Source of the DNA: Streptomyces sp. Tu6071
GTDB lineage: Bacteria; Actinomycetota; Actinomycetes; Streptomycetales; Streptomycetaceae
Reading direction: 5' to 3'
Assembly: GCF_000213055.1 (NCBI RefSeq)
Contig: NZ_CM001165.1
Span: forward strand, 5,602,945 to 5,666,944
Length of the DNA: 64,000 bases
Part shown: in pieces, positions 26,272 through 35,745 of the stretch
Layout: every line of letters starts with the position of its first letter
Numbering within the stretch: the stretch's first letter is position 1
The notes under the pieces: model-generated
The model's database searches: none
The model's input: only the letters and a program-made list of their open reading frames with translations
What the model was told of the DNA's origin: nothing
Translations under genes and position numbers: made by a program

Positions 26272-27150
26272 TCACAACTGCGCCAGCAGTTCCTTCTTCT
26301 TCGTCGTGAACTCCTCGTCCGTGAGCAGCCCCGCGAGGTGCAGTTCGCCGAGGTGGCGGATGCGTTCGGCGATGTCCGCCGGGTCGGAGCGGAGCGCGGC
26401 GACCGCTGACGCCGCCTCGCCCGTACCGCTCCTCGCCGCGCTGCTCCTGGTGGCGGCGAGGACGGCGGCGGCGAAGGGCAGGGACTCGTGCACGGGCCCG
26501 TACCCGAGGCCGAAGACGACGGCCGCCGGGTCGTGGTCGGCGGCGGGCCCCGTCCCGGTGCCGGGCGCCGGATGGCGGGGGAGCAGGCGCAGGTAGCCGT
26601 CGAGTATCTCGGGCGAGCGCCACTCGACGCCGCTCAGCGCGGCGACGGGGAAGGACTGATCGCCCGCCTTCCACTTCGCGCTCGTCGCCCCCGTGCGCGA
26701 CCAGCGGAAGGAGACCACCGAGCCGTTGAAGCTCGCCTTGCCGTCGTACGCCTTGAACTGCTGCGGCCCCTCGGGCGCGTCGACGAGGAAGCTCTCGGCG
26801 GGCTCGGCGACGCCGGGGCCGAGGCGGTCGCGGATCTGCGCCGCGTGGAACTCGGCCAGTTCCTCGCGCTCGGCGGGCAGCACGAGGCGGTACGGGTCGC
26901 AGTTCTCCTTGAGCTGACCCGCCGCCGCCTCCATCAGCGGGTCGGCGCCCGCGCGCGGCACGGCGCGCAGCACGACGGTGCCGCGCCGCCCGGGGGCAAG
27001 CGTCACCGTGTCGATCGCCGCGAGCGGCACCCGGCGCTCCCCGAGTGCCTGGAGCAGCTTCGGCGTCCGGATGCCCCGTTCGTAGCGGATGAGCACGGAG
27101 TCCTCCGCGAACTCCCAGGTGGCATGGAAACCGGCCAATACATCACCCAT
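26272..27150 (-). CDS. DUF4429/SHOCT domain protein
   Basis: This 292-residue cytoplasmic actinobacterial protein has two DUF4429-type PH-like halves: VLAGFHATWEFAEDSVLIRY at the start, then AYDGKASFNGSVVSFRW near residue 140. The C-terminal SHOCT motif reads IRHLGELHLAGLLTDEEFTT followed by KKKELLAQL. SHOCT segments mediate oligomerisation. The molecular role of DUF4429 is unknown. I chose the ATG at 27150 (MGDVLAGFHATWEF), since the seven residues before it are unconserved. Its stop lies 13 bases from that of the convergent MerR gene. Confidence 0.83.
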   Translation of the reverse strand: MGDVLAGFHATWEFAEDSVLIRYERGIRTPKLLQALGERRVPLAAIDTVTLAPGRRGTVVLRAVPRAGADPLMEAAAGQLKENCDPYRLVLPAEREELAEFHAAQIRDRLGPGVAEPAESFLVDAPEGPQQFKAYDGKASFNGSVVSFRWSRTGATSAKWKAGDQSFPVAALSGVEWRSPEILDGYLRLLPRHPAPGTGTGPAADHDPAAVVFGLGYGPVHESLPFAAAVLAATRSSAARSGTGEAASAVAALRSDPADIAERIRHLGELHLAGLLTDEEFTTKKKELLAQL

Positions 27151-27354
27151 ACGGCTCATCGTATGCGGCACGCGCGTCTCCGTCCCCTCTCCTGCGGCCC
27201 ACCGGTCCGCTTGACCGGCGCTTTTCTCCCGGGCCCCGACCTCTTGCTTCTCTCCCGTCCCGCCCGGTGTACGCGGTGGCGGGTACGGACGTTCCGTCTC
27301 CGCTCCGCCTTCCGGGCGGTGTGCCGCCGGTACGGGTACGGACGGGTCCGCCGC

Positions 27355-28572
27355 TCAGGCGCGGCTCGTACCCCGCTCGGGCACCCCCGTCCTGCACCCC
27401 GCGCCGCCCGGCGCGCAGCCGACGTCCCCGAAGTCCGCCGTGCCGATGTGCGCGAGATTGCGCAGGCTCGCCGTACCGGGCACGAAGTAGCCACCGTGCC
27501 CCACCGCGCCCGTCGAGGAGAAGACCCGCGCGCCGAAGTCCTTGCCGACGGGGTCGGCGCCGTGCCCGAGCGAGCCGAGCTCGACGTGCGGCACGTCCCT
27601 GATCCAGTCGCCCGCGTCCCGCGTCGCCCACACCCGCGCCCTCGTGCCGAGCCCGGCCGCGCTCGCGCTGCGCATCCCGGGGCTCCCGGCGACGGCGATG
27701 TCGGTGACCGTACGCGGCAGCCGGTCGGCCGCGACCCCGCACACCACGGAGCCGTAGCTGTGGCACACGAGCGCGATCTTCAGCCCGCCCGGCAGCCCCC
27801 GCACGAAGGCGTCGAGCCGCTCCGCGCCCTCCTGCGCGCGGCTCGCCGTCGCCGCCTCGATGCCGATCCCGCCGGGCGCCGTGTAGTCGGCCCAGGCGAT
27901 CACGGCGGTACGGGCCCGGGGCGCCGCCGCCTGTTCGGCGGCGTAGAGCGAGCGGCCCATCCCGGAGGGCGCGGTGAAGGGCCGGTTGCCGCGCTCGAAG
28001 GTCATGAGCGCGGTGTCGACGCCCGGGACGACGACGGAGACGCGCCGCGCGTGCGCGAGGTCGCCGAAGACCTCCGCGGCGCGGCCCGAGCCGTTCGGGT
28101 CGAAGGCGAGGAAATCGCGGTCCGGGCGGAGCATCGACGTGTAGCGCGCCGCGCGGTCCGCGGCCTCCTCGCGGCCGTCCGGCGACAGGCGCGGGTCACG
28201 CGTGCGGCGCTCCTCGTGGTCGCGGGCCTGGGTGAGCGCGAGCCGGTTCGCGGCGTAGCGCAGCGTGAGGGGGGCGCCGTTCATGTTGCCCACGGCGAGC
28301 GGGTAGCGGTGCACGAGGTGCCGGCGCTGGGCGGGGCGCAGCGCGGCGAAGAACTCGCGCAGGCGCTCCGGCGGCGAGGCGGCGTCCGGCAGCGCGCGGT
28401 GGTCGACGCGCGCGTGGTTCCAGGCCCGTACCGACAACTGGAGCGGGCCGCCCGGGTCGTGCCGGGCCCTGACCGCGGTCCAGCCGGTCGTGGCGAGCAT
28501 GACGAAGACGACCGCCACCGCGAGCAGCGCTCGCCAGGCGTTGAGTTGGGGGGACGAGTCGAAGGAAGTCAC
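27355..28572 (-). CDS. secreted or membrane-anchored DUF1023 alpha/beta hydrolase
   Basis: This 405-residue protein has an N-terminal uncleaved signal-anchor (WRALLAVAVVFVMLATTGWT). A DUF1023 alpha/beta-hydrolase domain follows, with nucleophile Ser272 in LVCHSYGSVVCG, an upstream FLAFDPNGSGRAAEVFGD segment and the late HGGYFVPGTASLRNLA segment that should carry the catalytic His. Proteins of this family are common Streptomyces extracytoplasmic hydrolases of unknown substrate. The GTG start at 28572 is chosen because it puts the hydrophobic anchor near the N-terminus. A much longer in-frame extension overlaps the TetR gene antisense frame and is spurious. Confidence 0.82.
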   Translation of the reverse strand: MTSFDSSPQLNAWRALLAVAVVFVMLATTGWTAVRARHDPGGPLQLSVRAWNHARVDHRALPDAASPPERLREFFAALRPAQRRHLVHRYPLAVGNMNGAPLTLRYAANRLALTQARDHEERRTRDPRLSPDGREEAADRAARYTSMLRPDRDFLAFDPNGSGRAAEVFGDLAHARRVSVVVPGVDTALMTFERGNRPFTAPSGMGRSLYAAEQAAAPRARTAVIAWADYTAPGGIGIEAATASRAQEGAERLDAFVRGLPGGLKIALVCHSYGSVVCGVAADRLPRTVTDIAVAGSPGMRSASAAGLGTRARVWATRDAGDWIRDVPHVELGSLGHGADPVGKDFGARVFSSTGAVGHGGYFVPGTASLRNLAHIGTADFGDVGCAPGGAGCRTGVPERGTSRA

Positions 28573-28748
28573 TGCGCCACACCCTAGGAGACGGCAAGTG
28601 CCGGAGGCCAAACCGGTGAGCCACATCACCCTGGCGCCCCCGGATGGGAGCCGATCGGCCCGCACCCGTCCGGGAAAGGGGCGCCGACCGGCCCTTTCGC
28701 CTTCCCGCCCGCCCCTCCCGGGTCCGGGCTGCCCCGTCCCCTCCCGGC

Positions 28749-29561
28749 TCAGGAGGGGACGGCCTCCCCGTCGGCGGGGCTGGTGCGGGCGGTGCCGGTG
28801 GCCGGCTCGGCTGTCGCGGACTGGCGCGGTACGAGCCCCGTGCGGTCGTCCGGCTCCGCGCACGTACCCGCCCCGCACACCCCGCCCGTGCCGCCGTCCT
28901 CCCCGCCCCACTGCCGGACCAGCGAGGGGGCCAGGTGGTCGAGGTGCTGGACGGCGAGGGCGCGCAGCGCCTCGGCGCTGCCGTCCTGGCCCGCGCCCCA
29001 GCGGTGCTCGGTGAGCCGCATCACGCCGCCGAAGGCCGCGACCACGACGCGGGGCCGCAGGTCCACCTCCGGGTCGACGCCCTCGCGCGCGGCGATCACG
29101 CGCGCCATCTCCTCCTCGCTCTCGCTCGCCCTGCGCAGCCGCGCGGCGAGCAGCGCGGGCGTCCTCGCCACGAGCCGGCAGGTCCGCAGATGCAGGTCCA
29201 CGGGGACGGAGAGCCCGGCCACCTCCGGCAGCTCGCCCCAGGACTCCAGGACCGCGCGGCGCAGCGCGAGCACCGGCGACTCGCTTGCCGGGCGGGCGCG
29301 CAGGGCCTGGAGGAACCAGCGCTCGATGAGTTCCTGCGTCGCGAGGGCCACGTCCTCCTTGGTGGCGAAGTAGCGGAAGAAGGTACGGGTCGAGACCTCG
29401 GCGCGGGCGGCGATCTCGTCGACCGTCGTCCTCTCGTAGCCGCGTGCGGCGAAGAGTTCCAGCGCCGTGCGCAGGAGTCGTTCCCGGGTGCGCGTCTTCT
29501 TGCGCTCGCGCAGGCCGCCCCGCGCGCCACCCGCCCCGGGGCCCTGCCGCTGCTCCGTCAC
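28749..29561 (-). CDS. TetR-family regulator of the adjacent exporter
   Basis: This roughly 270-residue repressor has its TetR HTH at residues about 25-70: RERLLRTALELFAARGYERT, TVDEIAARAEVSTRTFFRYF and ATKEDVALA. The ligand domain follows. The last 50 residues, rich in Gly, Thr and Pro, are probably disordered. It is divergent from a DHA2-type drug exporter, and a perfect inverted repeat with a candidate promoter lies in the gap. This is the standard layout of a drug-responsive TetR/MFS pair. The GTG at 29561 behind GAGGAG is preferred; an ATG 12 codons earlier is also possible. Confidence 0.88.
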   Translation of the reverse strand: MTEQRQGPGAGGARGGLRERKKTRTRERLLRTALELFAARGYERTTVDEIAARAEVSTRTFFRYFATKEDVALATQELIERWFLQALRARPASESPVLALRRAVLESWGELPEVAGLSVPVDLHLRTCRLVARTPALLAARLRRASESEEEMARVIAAREGVDPEVDLRPRVVVAAFGGVMRLTEHRWGAGQDGSAEALRALAVQHLDHLAPSLVRQWGGEDGGTGGVCGAGTCAEPDDRTGLVPRQSATAEPATGTARTSPADGEAVPS

Positions 29562-29649
29562 CTTGCTCCTCGCTCCCTCGCCCGGACCCCCGTACATGAG
29601 CTGGCGCTTTGTCCCCGGGCGGGGTCCTGTCAGTTACCGGCATATGAAA

Positions 29650-29678
29650 TTGATTGTCAACTGTCATGCGGTGACAGT
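29650..29678 (+). promoter_or_regulatory. exporter promoter overlapped by TetR operator
   Basis: ACTGTCA-N5-TGACAGT (29660-29678) is a perfect 7-base inverted repeat. A candidate promoter overlaps it: TTGATT (29650-29655) with GACAGT (29673-29678) after 17 bases. A repressor bound here would block RNA polymerase for the exporter 13 bases downstream. Confidence 0.65.
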
Positions 29679-29690
29679 AATTTGACGCCC

Positions 29691-31304
29691 ATGACTAGTC
29701 AGACCACCGTCGGACCGGAGGACGGGACGCCGCTCGCGCCCGTCGGCAAGGGAGCACGCGGCAGCCTGCGGGGCCGTCCTTGGCTGACCCTCTTCGGAGT
29801 TGCTATCGGCGTCATGATGGTCGCCCTTGACGGCACCATCGTGGCGATCGCCAACCCGGCCATCGCGGACGACCTGAACACGAGCCTCGCCGGGGTGCAG
29901 TGGATCACCAACGGCTACCTCCTGGCCCTCGCGGTGGCGCTCATCACGGCGGGCAAGCTCGGCGACCGCTTCGGCCACCGCCAGACCTTCCTGATAGGCG
30001 TGGCGGGCTTCGCGCTCGCCTCCGGGATCATCGGGCTCTCCTCCAGCGTCTCGCTCGTCGTCGCCTTCCGCGTCCTGCAGGGGCTCTTCGGCGCGCTCCT
30101 GATGCCGGCCGCGCTCGGCCTGCTCCGCGCGACCTTCCCCGCCGAGAAGCTGAACATGGCGATCGGCATCTGGGGCATGGTCATCGGCGCGTCCACGGCG
30201 GGCGGGCCCATCGTCGGCGGGCTGCTCGTCGAGCACGTCTCCTGGCAGTCCGTGTTCTTCGTCAACGTGCCGGTCGGCGTCGCCGCCCTCGTCCTCGGCC
30301 TCTTCATCCTCAAGGACCACCGCGCCGAGAACGCCCCGCGCTCCTTCGACGTCCCGGGCATCGTGCTGCTCTCCGGAGCCATGTGCTCCCTGATCTTCGC
30401 GATCATCAAAACGGGTGACGGCTGGAGCTGGAGCGACGGGCGCACGTGGGGGCTCCTCGGCCTCGCGGTCGTGTGCTTCGCCGCCTTCGCCTACTGGCAG
30501 ACGCGGGCGAAGGAACCGCTCGTGCCGCTCGCCATGTTCCGCTCGGTCGCGCTCTCGGCGGGCACCGTGCTCATGGTGCTCATGGCGATCGCCTTCCTCG
30601 GCGGCATCTTCTTCGTCACCTTCTACCTCCAGGGCGTGCACCGGCTCAGCGCCGTCGACAGCGGCCTGCACCTGCTCCCGCTCACCGCCATGATGATCAT
30701 CGCCTCGCCGATCGCCGGGGTGCTCATCACGCGCTTCGGGCCGCGCGTCCCGCTCGTCGGCGGGATGCTCGCCACGGCGGCCTCGATGTTCGGGCTCTCG
30801 ACGCTGGAGGCGGACACGGGGACGGTCACGATGTCGCTGTGGTTCGCGCTCCTCGGCCTCGGCCTCGCCCCCGTCATGGTCGGCGCCACGGAGGTCATCG
30901 TCGGCAACGCGCCGCTCGAACTCTCCGGCGTCGCGGGCGGCCTCCAGCAGTCGGCGATGCAGGTCGGCGGCGCGCTCGGCACGGCCGTGCTCGGCGCGGT
31001 GATGGCCGCGCGCGTCAACAAGGACCTCCCGGGCAACTGGACGGACGCGGGCCTGCCGAAGCTCCGGGGCGCGCAGCTCGACCAGGCGTCCCAGGCCGTC
31101 CAGCTCGGCGTCCCGCCCGTGCCGCCGCACACCCCGAAGGAGGTCGCGGCGCAGATCACGACGGTCGCCCACGACACCTTCATGTCCGGCATGGGCCTCG
31201 CCTGCACCGTCGCCGGGATCGTCGCCCTCGTCGCGGCGGCCGTCGCGACGCTCACGAAGCGCGGCGACAACGCGGCGGAGGGCGCGGGCGCCGCGCACAT
31301 CTGA
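29691..31304 (+). CDS. DHA2-family MFS multidrug exporter (14 TM)
   Basis: This 537-residue proton-coupled exporter is of the EmrB/QacA type. Motif A is GKLGDRFGHRQTF and the antiporter motif C is IGASTAGGPIVGGLL. Motif D1-like LDGTIVAIANPAI is in the first helix, and WITNGYLLALA is in the second. About fourteen hydrophobic helices can be counted. The loop near residues 440-490 carries a Pro-rich insert. Exported compounds are probably hydrophobic drugs or a host metabolite. The adjacent divergent TetR gene and its operator indicate inducible expression. A perfect terminator follows the stop. Confidence 0.93.
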   Translation: MTSQTTVGPEDGTPLAPVGKGARGSLRGRPWLTLFGVAIGVMMVALDGTIVAIANPAIADDLNTSLAGVQWITNGYLLALAVALITAGKLGDRFGHRQTFLIGVAGFALASGIIGLSSSVSLVVAFRVLQGLFGALLMPAALGLLRATFPAEKLNMAIGIWGMVIGASTAGGPIVGGLLVEHVSWQSVFFVNVPVGVAALVLGLFILKDHRAENAPRSFDVPGIVLLSGAMCSLIFAIIKTGDGWSWSDGRTWGLLGLAVVCFAAFAYWQTRAKEPLVPLAMFRSVALSAGTVLMVLMAIAFLGGIFFVTFYLQGVHRLSAVDSGLHLLPLTAMMIIASPIAGVLITRFGPRVPLVGGMLATAASMFGLSTLEADTGTVTMSLWFALLGLGLAPVMVGATEVIVGNAPLELSGVAGGLQQSAMQVGGALGTAVLGAVMAARVNKDLPGNWTDAGLPKLRGAQLDQASQAVQLGVPPVPPHTPKEVAAQITTVAHDTFMSGMGLACTVAGIVALVAAAVATLTKRGDNAAEGAGAAHI

Positions 31305-31322
31305 CCCGCCCGCCACGTCAAC

Positions 31323-31357
31323 GAAGGGCCCCACCGACTCACTCGGTGGGGCCCTTC
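31323..31357 (+). terminator. terminator after the MFS exporter
   Basis: A perfect 15-base stem with arms GAAGGGCCCCACCGA and TCGGTGGGGCCCTTC begins 19 bases after the exporter stop codon. Confidence 0.8.
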
Positions 31358-31478
31358 GCGCTGTCCCGGGACCTTTTCCCCTATCAGTGCGGTCCCGCTC
31401 GTGGCGGCTTCCGCGGCGGCGGCGAGGCGGCCCAGAGTGCGCGTCAGAACCGGCGCCCATTGAAAGGACCGCGCCCCC

Positions 31479-31862
31479 ATGCGTACGACCCTCACCACGC
31501 TCGCCTGCGCCCTCGCCCTCGGCGCGACCCTCCTCACCCCGGCCGAGGCGGCTGCCCCGGCACGCACGGGGGCCGGCTCCTCCGGCGCGTGCGGCCGGGG
31601 CGAGCTGTGCCTGTGGCCCGGCACGGGGTACGGGGGCCGCCGCACCGTCCACGAACTCTCCGGCACCGACATCGAGAGCTGCGTCCCGCTGAGCGGCAGA
31701 GCGGGAGCCCTCTCCCTGGCCAACCGCACGGGGCGGCCGGTCACGACGTACCAGTCCGCGGAGTGCGGCGAGACGGGGGAGTTCGAGACGTACCCCGGCG
31801 GCGGCACGTGGCTCCCCGAATCCCCTTACAAGGTGCGGGCATTCAAGATCTGGGAGAGGTGA
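31479..31862 (+). CDS. secreted peptidase-inhibitor-I36-like protein
   Basis: This 127-residue exported protein has a signal peptide (MRTTLTTLACALALGATLL, cut after AEA) and a compact beta-gamma-crystallin-like domain of the inhibitor I36 (SMI) family. It has four cysteines, in GACGRGELCLW, ESCVPL and AECGETG, suiting two disulfides. The ends YKVRAFKIW and RTVHELSGTDIESC match the family pattern. SMI inhibits a metalloprotease in another streptomycete; the target here is unknown. The secreted subtilase at 4975 is far away, so the two are not obviously paired. Confidence 0.8.
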   Translation: MRTTLTTLACALALGATLLTPAEAAAPARTGAGSSGACGRGELCLWPGTGYGGRRTVHELSGTDIESCVPLSGRAGALSLANRTGRPVTTYQSAECGETGEFETYPGGGTWLPESPYKVRAFKIWER

Positions 31863-31959
31863 CCGGGTCATCAATGGAGCCCTCCGGGGGTTCCCCCGGC
31901 CGCGAAGGCCGGGGGAGTTCGAGGGGCGGAGCCCCGGGAGGCCGGCCCCGCCGGAGAAG

Positions 31960-34686
31960 CTACGCGTCGCCCCCGGCAGCACCGGGGTCCGCCGCCGCCA
32001 CGTCGAGCAACTGGTACCGGTCGATCGCCCGCCGCAGCACCCCGTGTTCGAGGGCGCCGTCCCGCACCAGCTCCGTCAGCACCCCCAGCACGATCGACGG
32101 CGCGTCGATGTGGAAGAACCGCCGCGCGGCGCCCCGCGTGTCGGCGAAGCCGAACCCGTCGGCCCCCAGCGAGCCGTACCGGCCCGGCACCCACCGCGCG
32201 ATCTGGTCGGGGACGCTCCGCATCCAGTCGGAGACGGCCACGTACGGGCCCCCCGCGTCCGCCAGCTTCCGCGTCACGTACGGCACCCGCGTCTCCTCCT
32301 CCGGGTGGAGGAGGTTGTGCTCCTCGGCCGCGACCGCCTCGCGCCGCAGCTCGTTCCACGACGTCGCCGACCACACGTCCGCGCGCACGTCCCAGTCCTC
32401 GGCGAGCAGCCGCTGCGCCTCCAGCGCCCACGGCACCGCCACGCCGGAGGCGAGGATCTGCGCGCGCTGGCTCCCGGCGTCGCCGCCGCGCAGCAGGTGC
32501 AGGCCCTTGACGATGCCCTCGACGTCCACGTCCTCGGGCTCGGCCGGGTGCTGGATCGGCTCGTTGTAGACCGTCAGGTAGTAGAAGACGTCCTCCGCCT
32601 CCGGCCCGTACATGCGCCGCAGGCCCTCGCGGACGATGTGCGCGATCTCGTAGCCGTACGCGGGGTCGTAGGCGACGCACGCCGGGTTCGTCGAGGCGAG
32701 GAGCTGCGACTGCCCGTCCGCGTGCTGAAGCCCCTCACCGGTCAGCGTCGTGCGCCCGGCGGTCGCGCCGAGGACGAAACCGCGCGCCATCTGGTCGCCC
32801 ATCTGCCAGAACTGGTCGCCGGTGCGCTGGAAACCGAACATCGAGTAGAAGACGTAGACCGGGATGAGCGGCTCGCCGTGCGTCGCGTACGCGGACCCCG
32901 CCGCGATGAGCGAGGCGACGCAGCCCGCCTCCGAGATGCCGTCGTGGAGCATCTGACCGGTCGGTGACTCCTTGTAGGCGAGCAGGAGTTCACGGTCGAC
33001 CGACTCGTACTGCTGGCCGAGCGGGTTGTAGATCTTCGCGCTCGGGAAGAACGAGTCCATCCCGAAGGTGCGGTACTCGTCGGGCGCGATGAGCACGAAG
33101 CGCCGCCCGATCTCCTTGTCCCGCATGAGGTCCTTGAGCAGCCGCACGAACGCCATCGTCGTGGCGATCGACTGCTGGCCCGTGCCCTTCTTCACCGTCG
33201 CGTACGTCTTGTCCCCCGGCAGTTCGAGGGGCTTCGCGCGCACGACCCGCGTCGGCACGTACCCACCGAGCGCCTGCCGCCGCTCGTGCATGTACTGGAT
33301 CTCCTCCGAGTCCCTGCCGGGGTGGAAGTACGGCGGCAGGCCGCCCTCCAGGTCCTTGTCGGGGATCGGCAGGTGGAGGCGGTCGCGGAAGCCCTTGAGG
33401 TCGTCGACCGTGAGCTTCTTCATCTGGTGGGTCGCGTTGCGGCCCTCGAAGTTCGGCCCGAGCGTCCAGCCCTTGACGGTCTGCGCGAGGATCACCGTGG
33501 GCTGGCCCTTGTGCTCCTTGGCGGCCGAGAACGCCGCGTACACCTTGCGGTGGTCGTGGCCGCCGCGCCCGAGGTGCAGGATCTGGTCGTCGCTCATGTT
33601 CTCGACCATGGAGCGCAGCCGCTGGTCCCCGCCGAAGAAGTGCTCCCTGATGTACGCGCCCGTCTCCGTCGCGTACGTCTGGAACTGCCCGTCCGGCGTC
33701 GTGTTCAGCTTGTTCACGAGCAGGCCGTCGCGGTCCTGCGCGAGCAGCGGGTCCCACGTGCGGTCCCAGATCAGCTTGATCACGTTCCAGCCCGCGCCCC
33801 GGAACTGCGACTCCAGCTCCTGGATGATCTTGCCGTTGCCGCGCACCGGGCCGTCGAGGCGCTGGAGGTTGCAGTTGACGACGAAGGTCAGGTTGTCGAG
33901 GTTCTCGCGCGCGGCGATCGAGAGCTGGCCGAGCGACTCGACCTCGTCCATCTCGCCGTCGCCGAGGAAGGCCCACACGTGCGAGTGCGAGGTGTCGGCG
34001 ATCCCGCGCGCCTCCATGTAGCGGTTCATCCGCGCCTGGTAGATCGCGGAGAGCGGGCCGAGGCCCATCGAGACGGTCGGGAACTCCCAGAAGTCCGGCA
34101 TCGAGCGCGGGTGCGGGTAGCTCGGCAGCCCGTTCGGGGCCTTCGACTTCTCCTGCCGGAATCCGTCGAGCTGCGCCTCCGTGAGGCGGTCCAGGAGGAA
34201 GGCGCGGGCGTAGATGCCGGGCGAGGCATGGCCCTGGAAGAAGATCTGGTCGCCGCCGTCGCCCTCGTCCTTGCCCCGGAAGAAGTGGTTGAAGCCGACG
34301 TCGTAGAGGCTCGCCGAGGACGCGAACGTCGCGATGTGCCCGCCGACCCCGATCCCGGGGCGCTGCGCGCGCGAGACCATGACGGCCGCGTTCCAGCGCG
34401 TGGCGTTCAGTACCTTGCGCTCGACCTCCTCGTTGCCGGGGAAGTAGGGCTCGTCCCTCGTCGCGATCGTGTTGACGTAGTCGGTGCTGCGCATCTCCGG
34501 GACGGCGACGCGCTTCTCGCGGGCCCGCTCGATGAGGCGGAGCATCAGGTAGCGGGCGCGCTCGCTGCCGCGCTCGTCGACGGCGGCGTCGAGCGAGTCG
34601 AGCCACTCCTGGGTCTCCTCGGGATCGAAGTCGGGCACCTGGCTGGGGAGGCCGCCGATGATGATCGGGGTGGGGTCCTGGGGCAC
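31960..34686 (-). CDS. aceE: pyruvate dehydrogenase E1 component, homodimeric type
   Basis: This 908-residue thiamine-diphosphate enzyme decarboxylates pyruvate and passes the acetyl group to E2 lipoyl domains. The ThDP/Mg site is visible as [12 protein letters not shown] to VVNCN (the GDG-NN motif, near residue 245). Family segments include [40 protein letters not shown] and [15 protein letters not shown], and the length is normal for homodimeric AceE. The GTG start at 34686 sits behind GAAGGGA; a longer in-frame form of 20 residues is less likely. E2 and E3 genes are not in the window. A large inverted repeat lies upstream. Confidence 0.94.
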   Translation of the reverse strand: MPQDPTPIIIGGLPSQVPDFDPEETQEWLDSLDAAVDERGSERARYLMLRLIERAREKRVAVPEMRSTDYVNTIATRDEPYFPGNEEVERKVLNATRWNAAVMVSRAQRPGIGVGGHIATFASSASLYDVGFNHFFRGKDEGDGGDQIFFQGHASPGIYARAFLLDRLTEAQLDGFRQEKSKAPNGLPSYPHPRSMPDFWEFPTVSMGLGPLSAIYQARMNRYMEARGIADTSHSHVWAFLGDGEMDEVESLGQLSIAARENLDNLTFVVNCNLQRLDGPVRGNGKIIQELESQFRGAGWNVIKLIWDRTWDPLLAQDRDGLLVNKLNTTPDGQFQTYATETGAYIREHFFGGDQRLRSMVENMSDDQILHLGRGGHDHRKVYAAFSAAKEHKGQPTVILAQTVKGWTLGPNFEGRNATHQMKKLTVDDLKGFRDRLHLPIPDKDLEGGLPPYFHPGRDSEEIQYMHERRQALGGYVPTRVVRAKPLELPGDKTYATVKKGTGQQSIATTMAFVRLLKDLMRDKEIGRRFVLIAPDEYRTFGMDSFFPSAKIYNPLGQQYESVDRELLLAYKESPTGQMLHDGISEAGCVASLIAAGSAYATHGEPLIPVYVFYSMFGFQRTGDQFWQMGDQMARGFVLGATAGRTTLTGEGLQHADGQSQLLASTNPACVAYDPAYGYEIAHIVREGLRRMYGPEAEDVFYYLTVYNEPIQHPAEPEDVDVEGIVKGLHLLRGGDAGSQRAQILASGVAVPWALEAQRLLAEDWDVRADVWSATSWNELRREAVAAEEHNLLHPEEETRVPYVTRKLADAGGPYVAVSDWMRSVPDQIARWVPGRYGSLGADGFGFADTRGAARRFFHIDAPSIVLGVLTELVRDGALEHGVLRRAIDRYQLLDVAAADPGAAGGDA

Positions 34687-35160
34687 GGGGTTCCCTTCGG
34701 GGGCGGCGGTGGGGTTGACACGATATGTGCGGGTACGGGTGCGCACGGTGAACCGGGCGCGTCGGGTTCGCCCCCTGTGCGGCTTCCCTCGGGGCTCCGC
34801 CCCGAACCCCGCTCCTCAAACGCCGGAGGGGCTGGATCAGCGAGGACCGGAGGGGCTTGAGGGCTGGGGCGGGACGTGACACTCAGCCCCTCCGGCGATT
34901 GAGGAGCGGGGTCCGGGGCGGAGCCCCGGAAGGGGCCGGGGTGCCGGGCGGGAGATTTGGGGAACAATGGGAGGCGTGGGCGGCTGCACGAAGCGGAGCG
35001 CAAAGGTGTCCGAAGTTGGAGGACACCGCCCGGAAAGTCACCGTTTCGGCGGTCTCGGCTGCCGGGTACTTGCGCGATCGGTCCCGCCCGTGTGGACTAC
35101 GCCCCATGCCCCCGCGCCCGCGGGGGCGCAGCACATCCCGAAACGATCAGGAGGCAATCC
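34687..35160. other. divergent intergenic region between aceE and DUF3052
   Basis: This 474-base region carries the promoters of two divergent genes plus a 137-base inverted repeat element (listed separately). Nearer to DUF3052 there is GGTGTCC-N9-GGACACC (35005-35011 and 35021-35027), an operator-like inverted repeat of unknown factor. An AGGAGG site sits just before the GTG at 35161. No gene is supported. Confidence 0.5.
34791..34927. repeat. near-perfect 43-bp inverted repeat (paired REP elements)
   Basis: The left arm 34791-34833 and right arm 34885-34927 are complementary over 43 bases with only two mismatches, separated by 51 bases. Each arm is one copy of the dispersed intergenic element found singly at 16713 and 39827. 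The pair could fold into a long hairpin and lies between divergent promoters, not at a 3' end. It resembles a miniature transposable unit or a BIME-like pair. Confidence 0.75.
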
Positions 35161-35601
35161 GTGAGCGCGACCGCGGACCACGCGGAGGAGCGGACCAGCC
35201 CTGCCGTACGGCTGGGTTTCCAGCCCGAGCAGGTGGTCCAGGAGATCGGCTACGACGAGGACGTCGACCAGGAGCTCCGCGAGGCCATCGAAGAAGCCAC
35301 CGGCACGGAGCTGGTGGACGAGGACTACGAGGACCTCGTCGACGCCGTGGTCCTCTGGTTCCGCGACGAGGACGGCGACCTGACGGACGCGCTGGTCGAC
35401 GCCTCGCAGCTGGTCGACGACGGTGACCTCGTCCTGCTCCTGACCCCGAAAACGGGCCGGGACGGGTACGTCGAGCCGAGCGACATCAACGACGCGGCGC
35501 GGACCGCCGGATTCACCCAGACCAAGAGCACGAGTGTCGGCAAGGACTGGATCGGCACCCGTCTGGTCACCCCGAAGGCCAGCTCGAAGACCAAGCGCTG
35601 A
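35161..35601 (+). CDS. DUF3052 family protein
   Basis: This 146-residue acidic actinobacterial protein of unknown function has a conserved core: AVRLGFQPEQVVQEIGYDED, EDYEDLVDAVVLWFRDEDGD and LTDALVDASQLVDDGDLVLL. The final third, ending with a basic KASSKTKR tail, is variable. It has no membrane or signal segment. In streptomycetes it lies next to aceE and the peroxiredoxin, as here. The GTG start at 35161 has AGGAGG seven bases upstream. Confidence 0.88.
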   Translation: MSATADHAEERTSPAVRLGFQPEQVVQEIGYDEDVDQELREAIEEATGTELVDEDYEDLVDAVVLWFRDEDGDLTDALVDASQLVDDGDLVLLLTPKTGRDGYVEPSDINDAARTAGFTQTKSTSVGKDWIGTRLVTPKASSKTKR

Positions 35602-35745
35602 ACCGTGCGGCGCCCACCGGGCCCCCCTCGCTCCACAGACTCCTCTGGGGCGGCGGGGGCCCGGTGCGTAGGGTGGGGTCGGCGCCGGGCCCGTACGGCC
35701 CAGGACGCCGTTTCCCGTACGCATCACCGCAAAGGATCGGTACCC

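Noticed and set aside
28573..29667. N-terminal extension of the DUF1023 hydrolase through the TetR gene
   Set aside because: The extension overlaps the TetR gene in another frame and is Gly/Arg/Pro-rich. A GTG at 28572 places a normal signal-anchor at the N-terminus.
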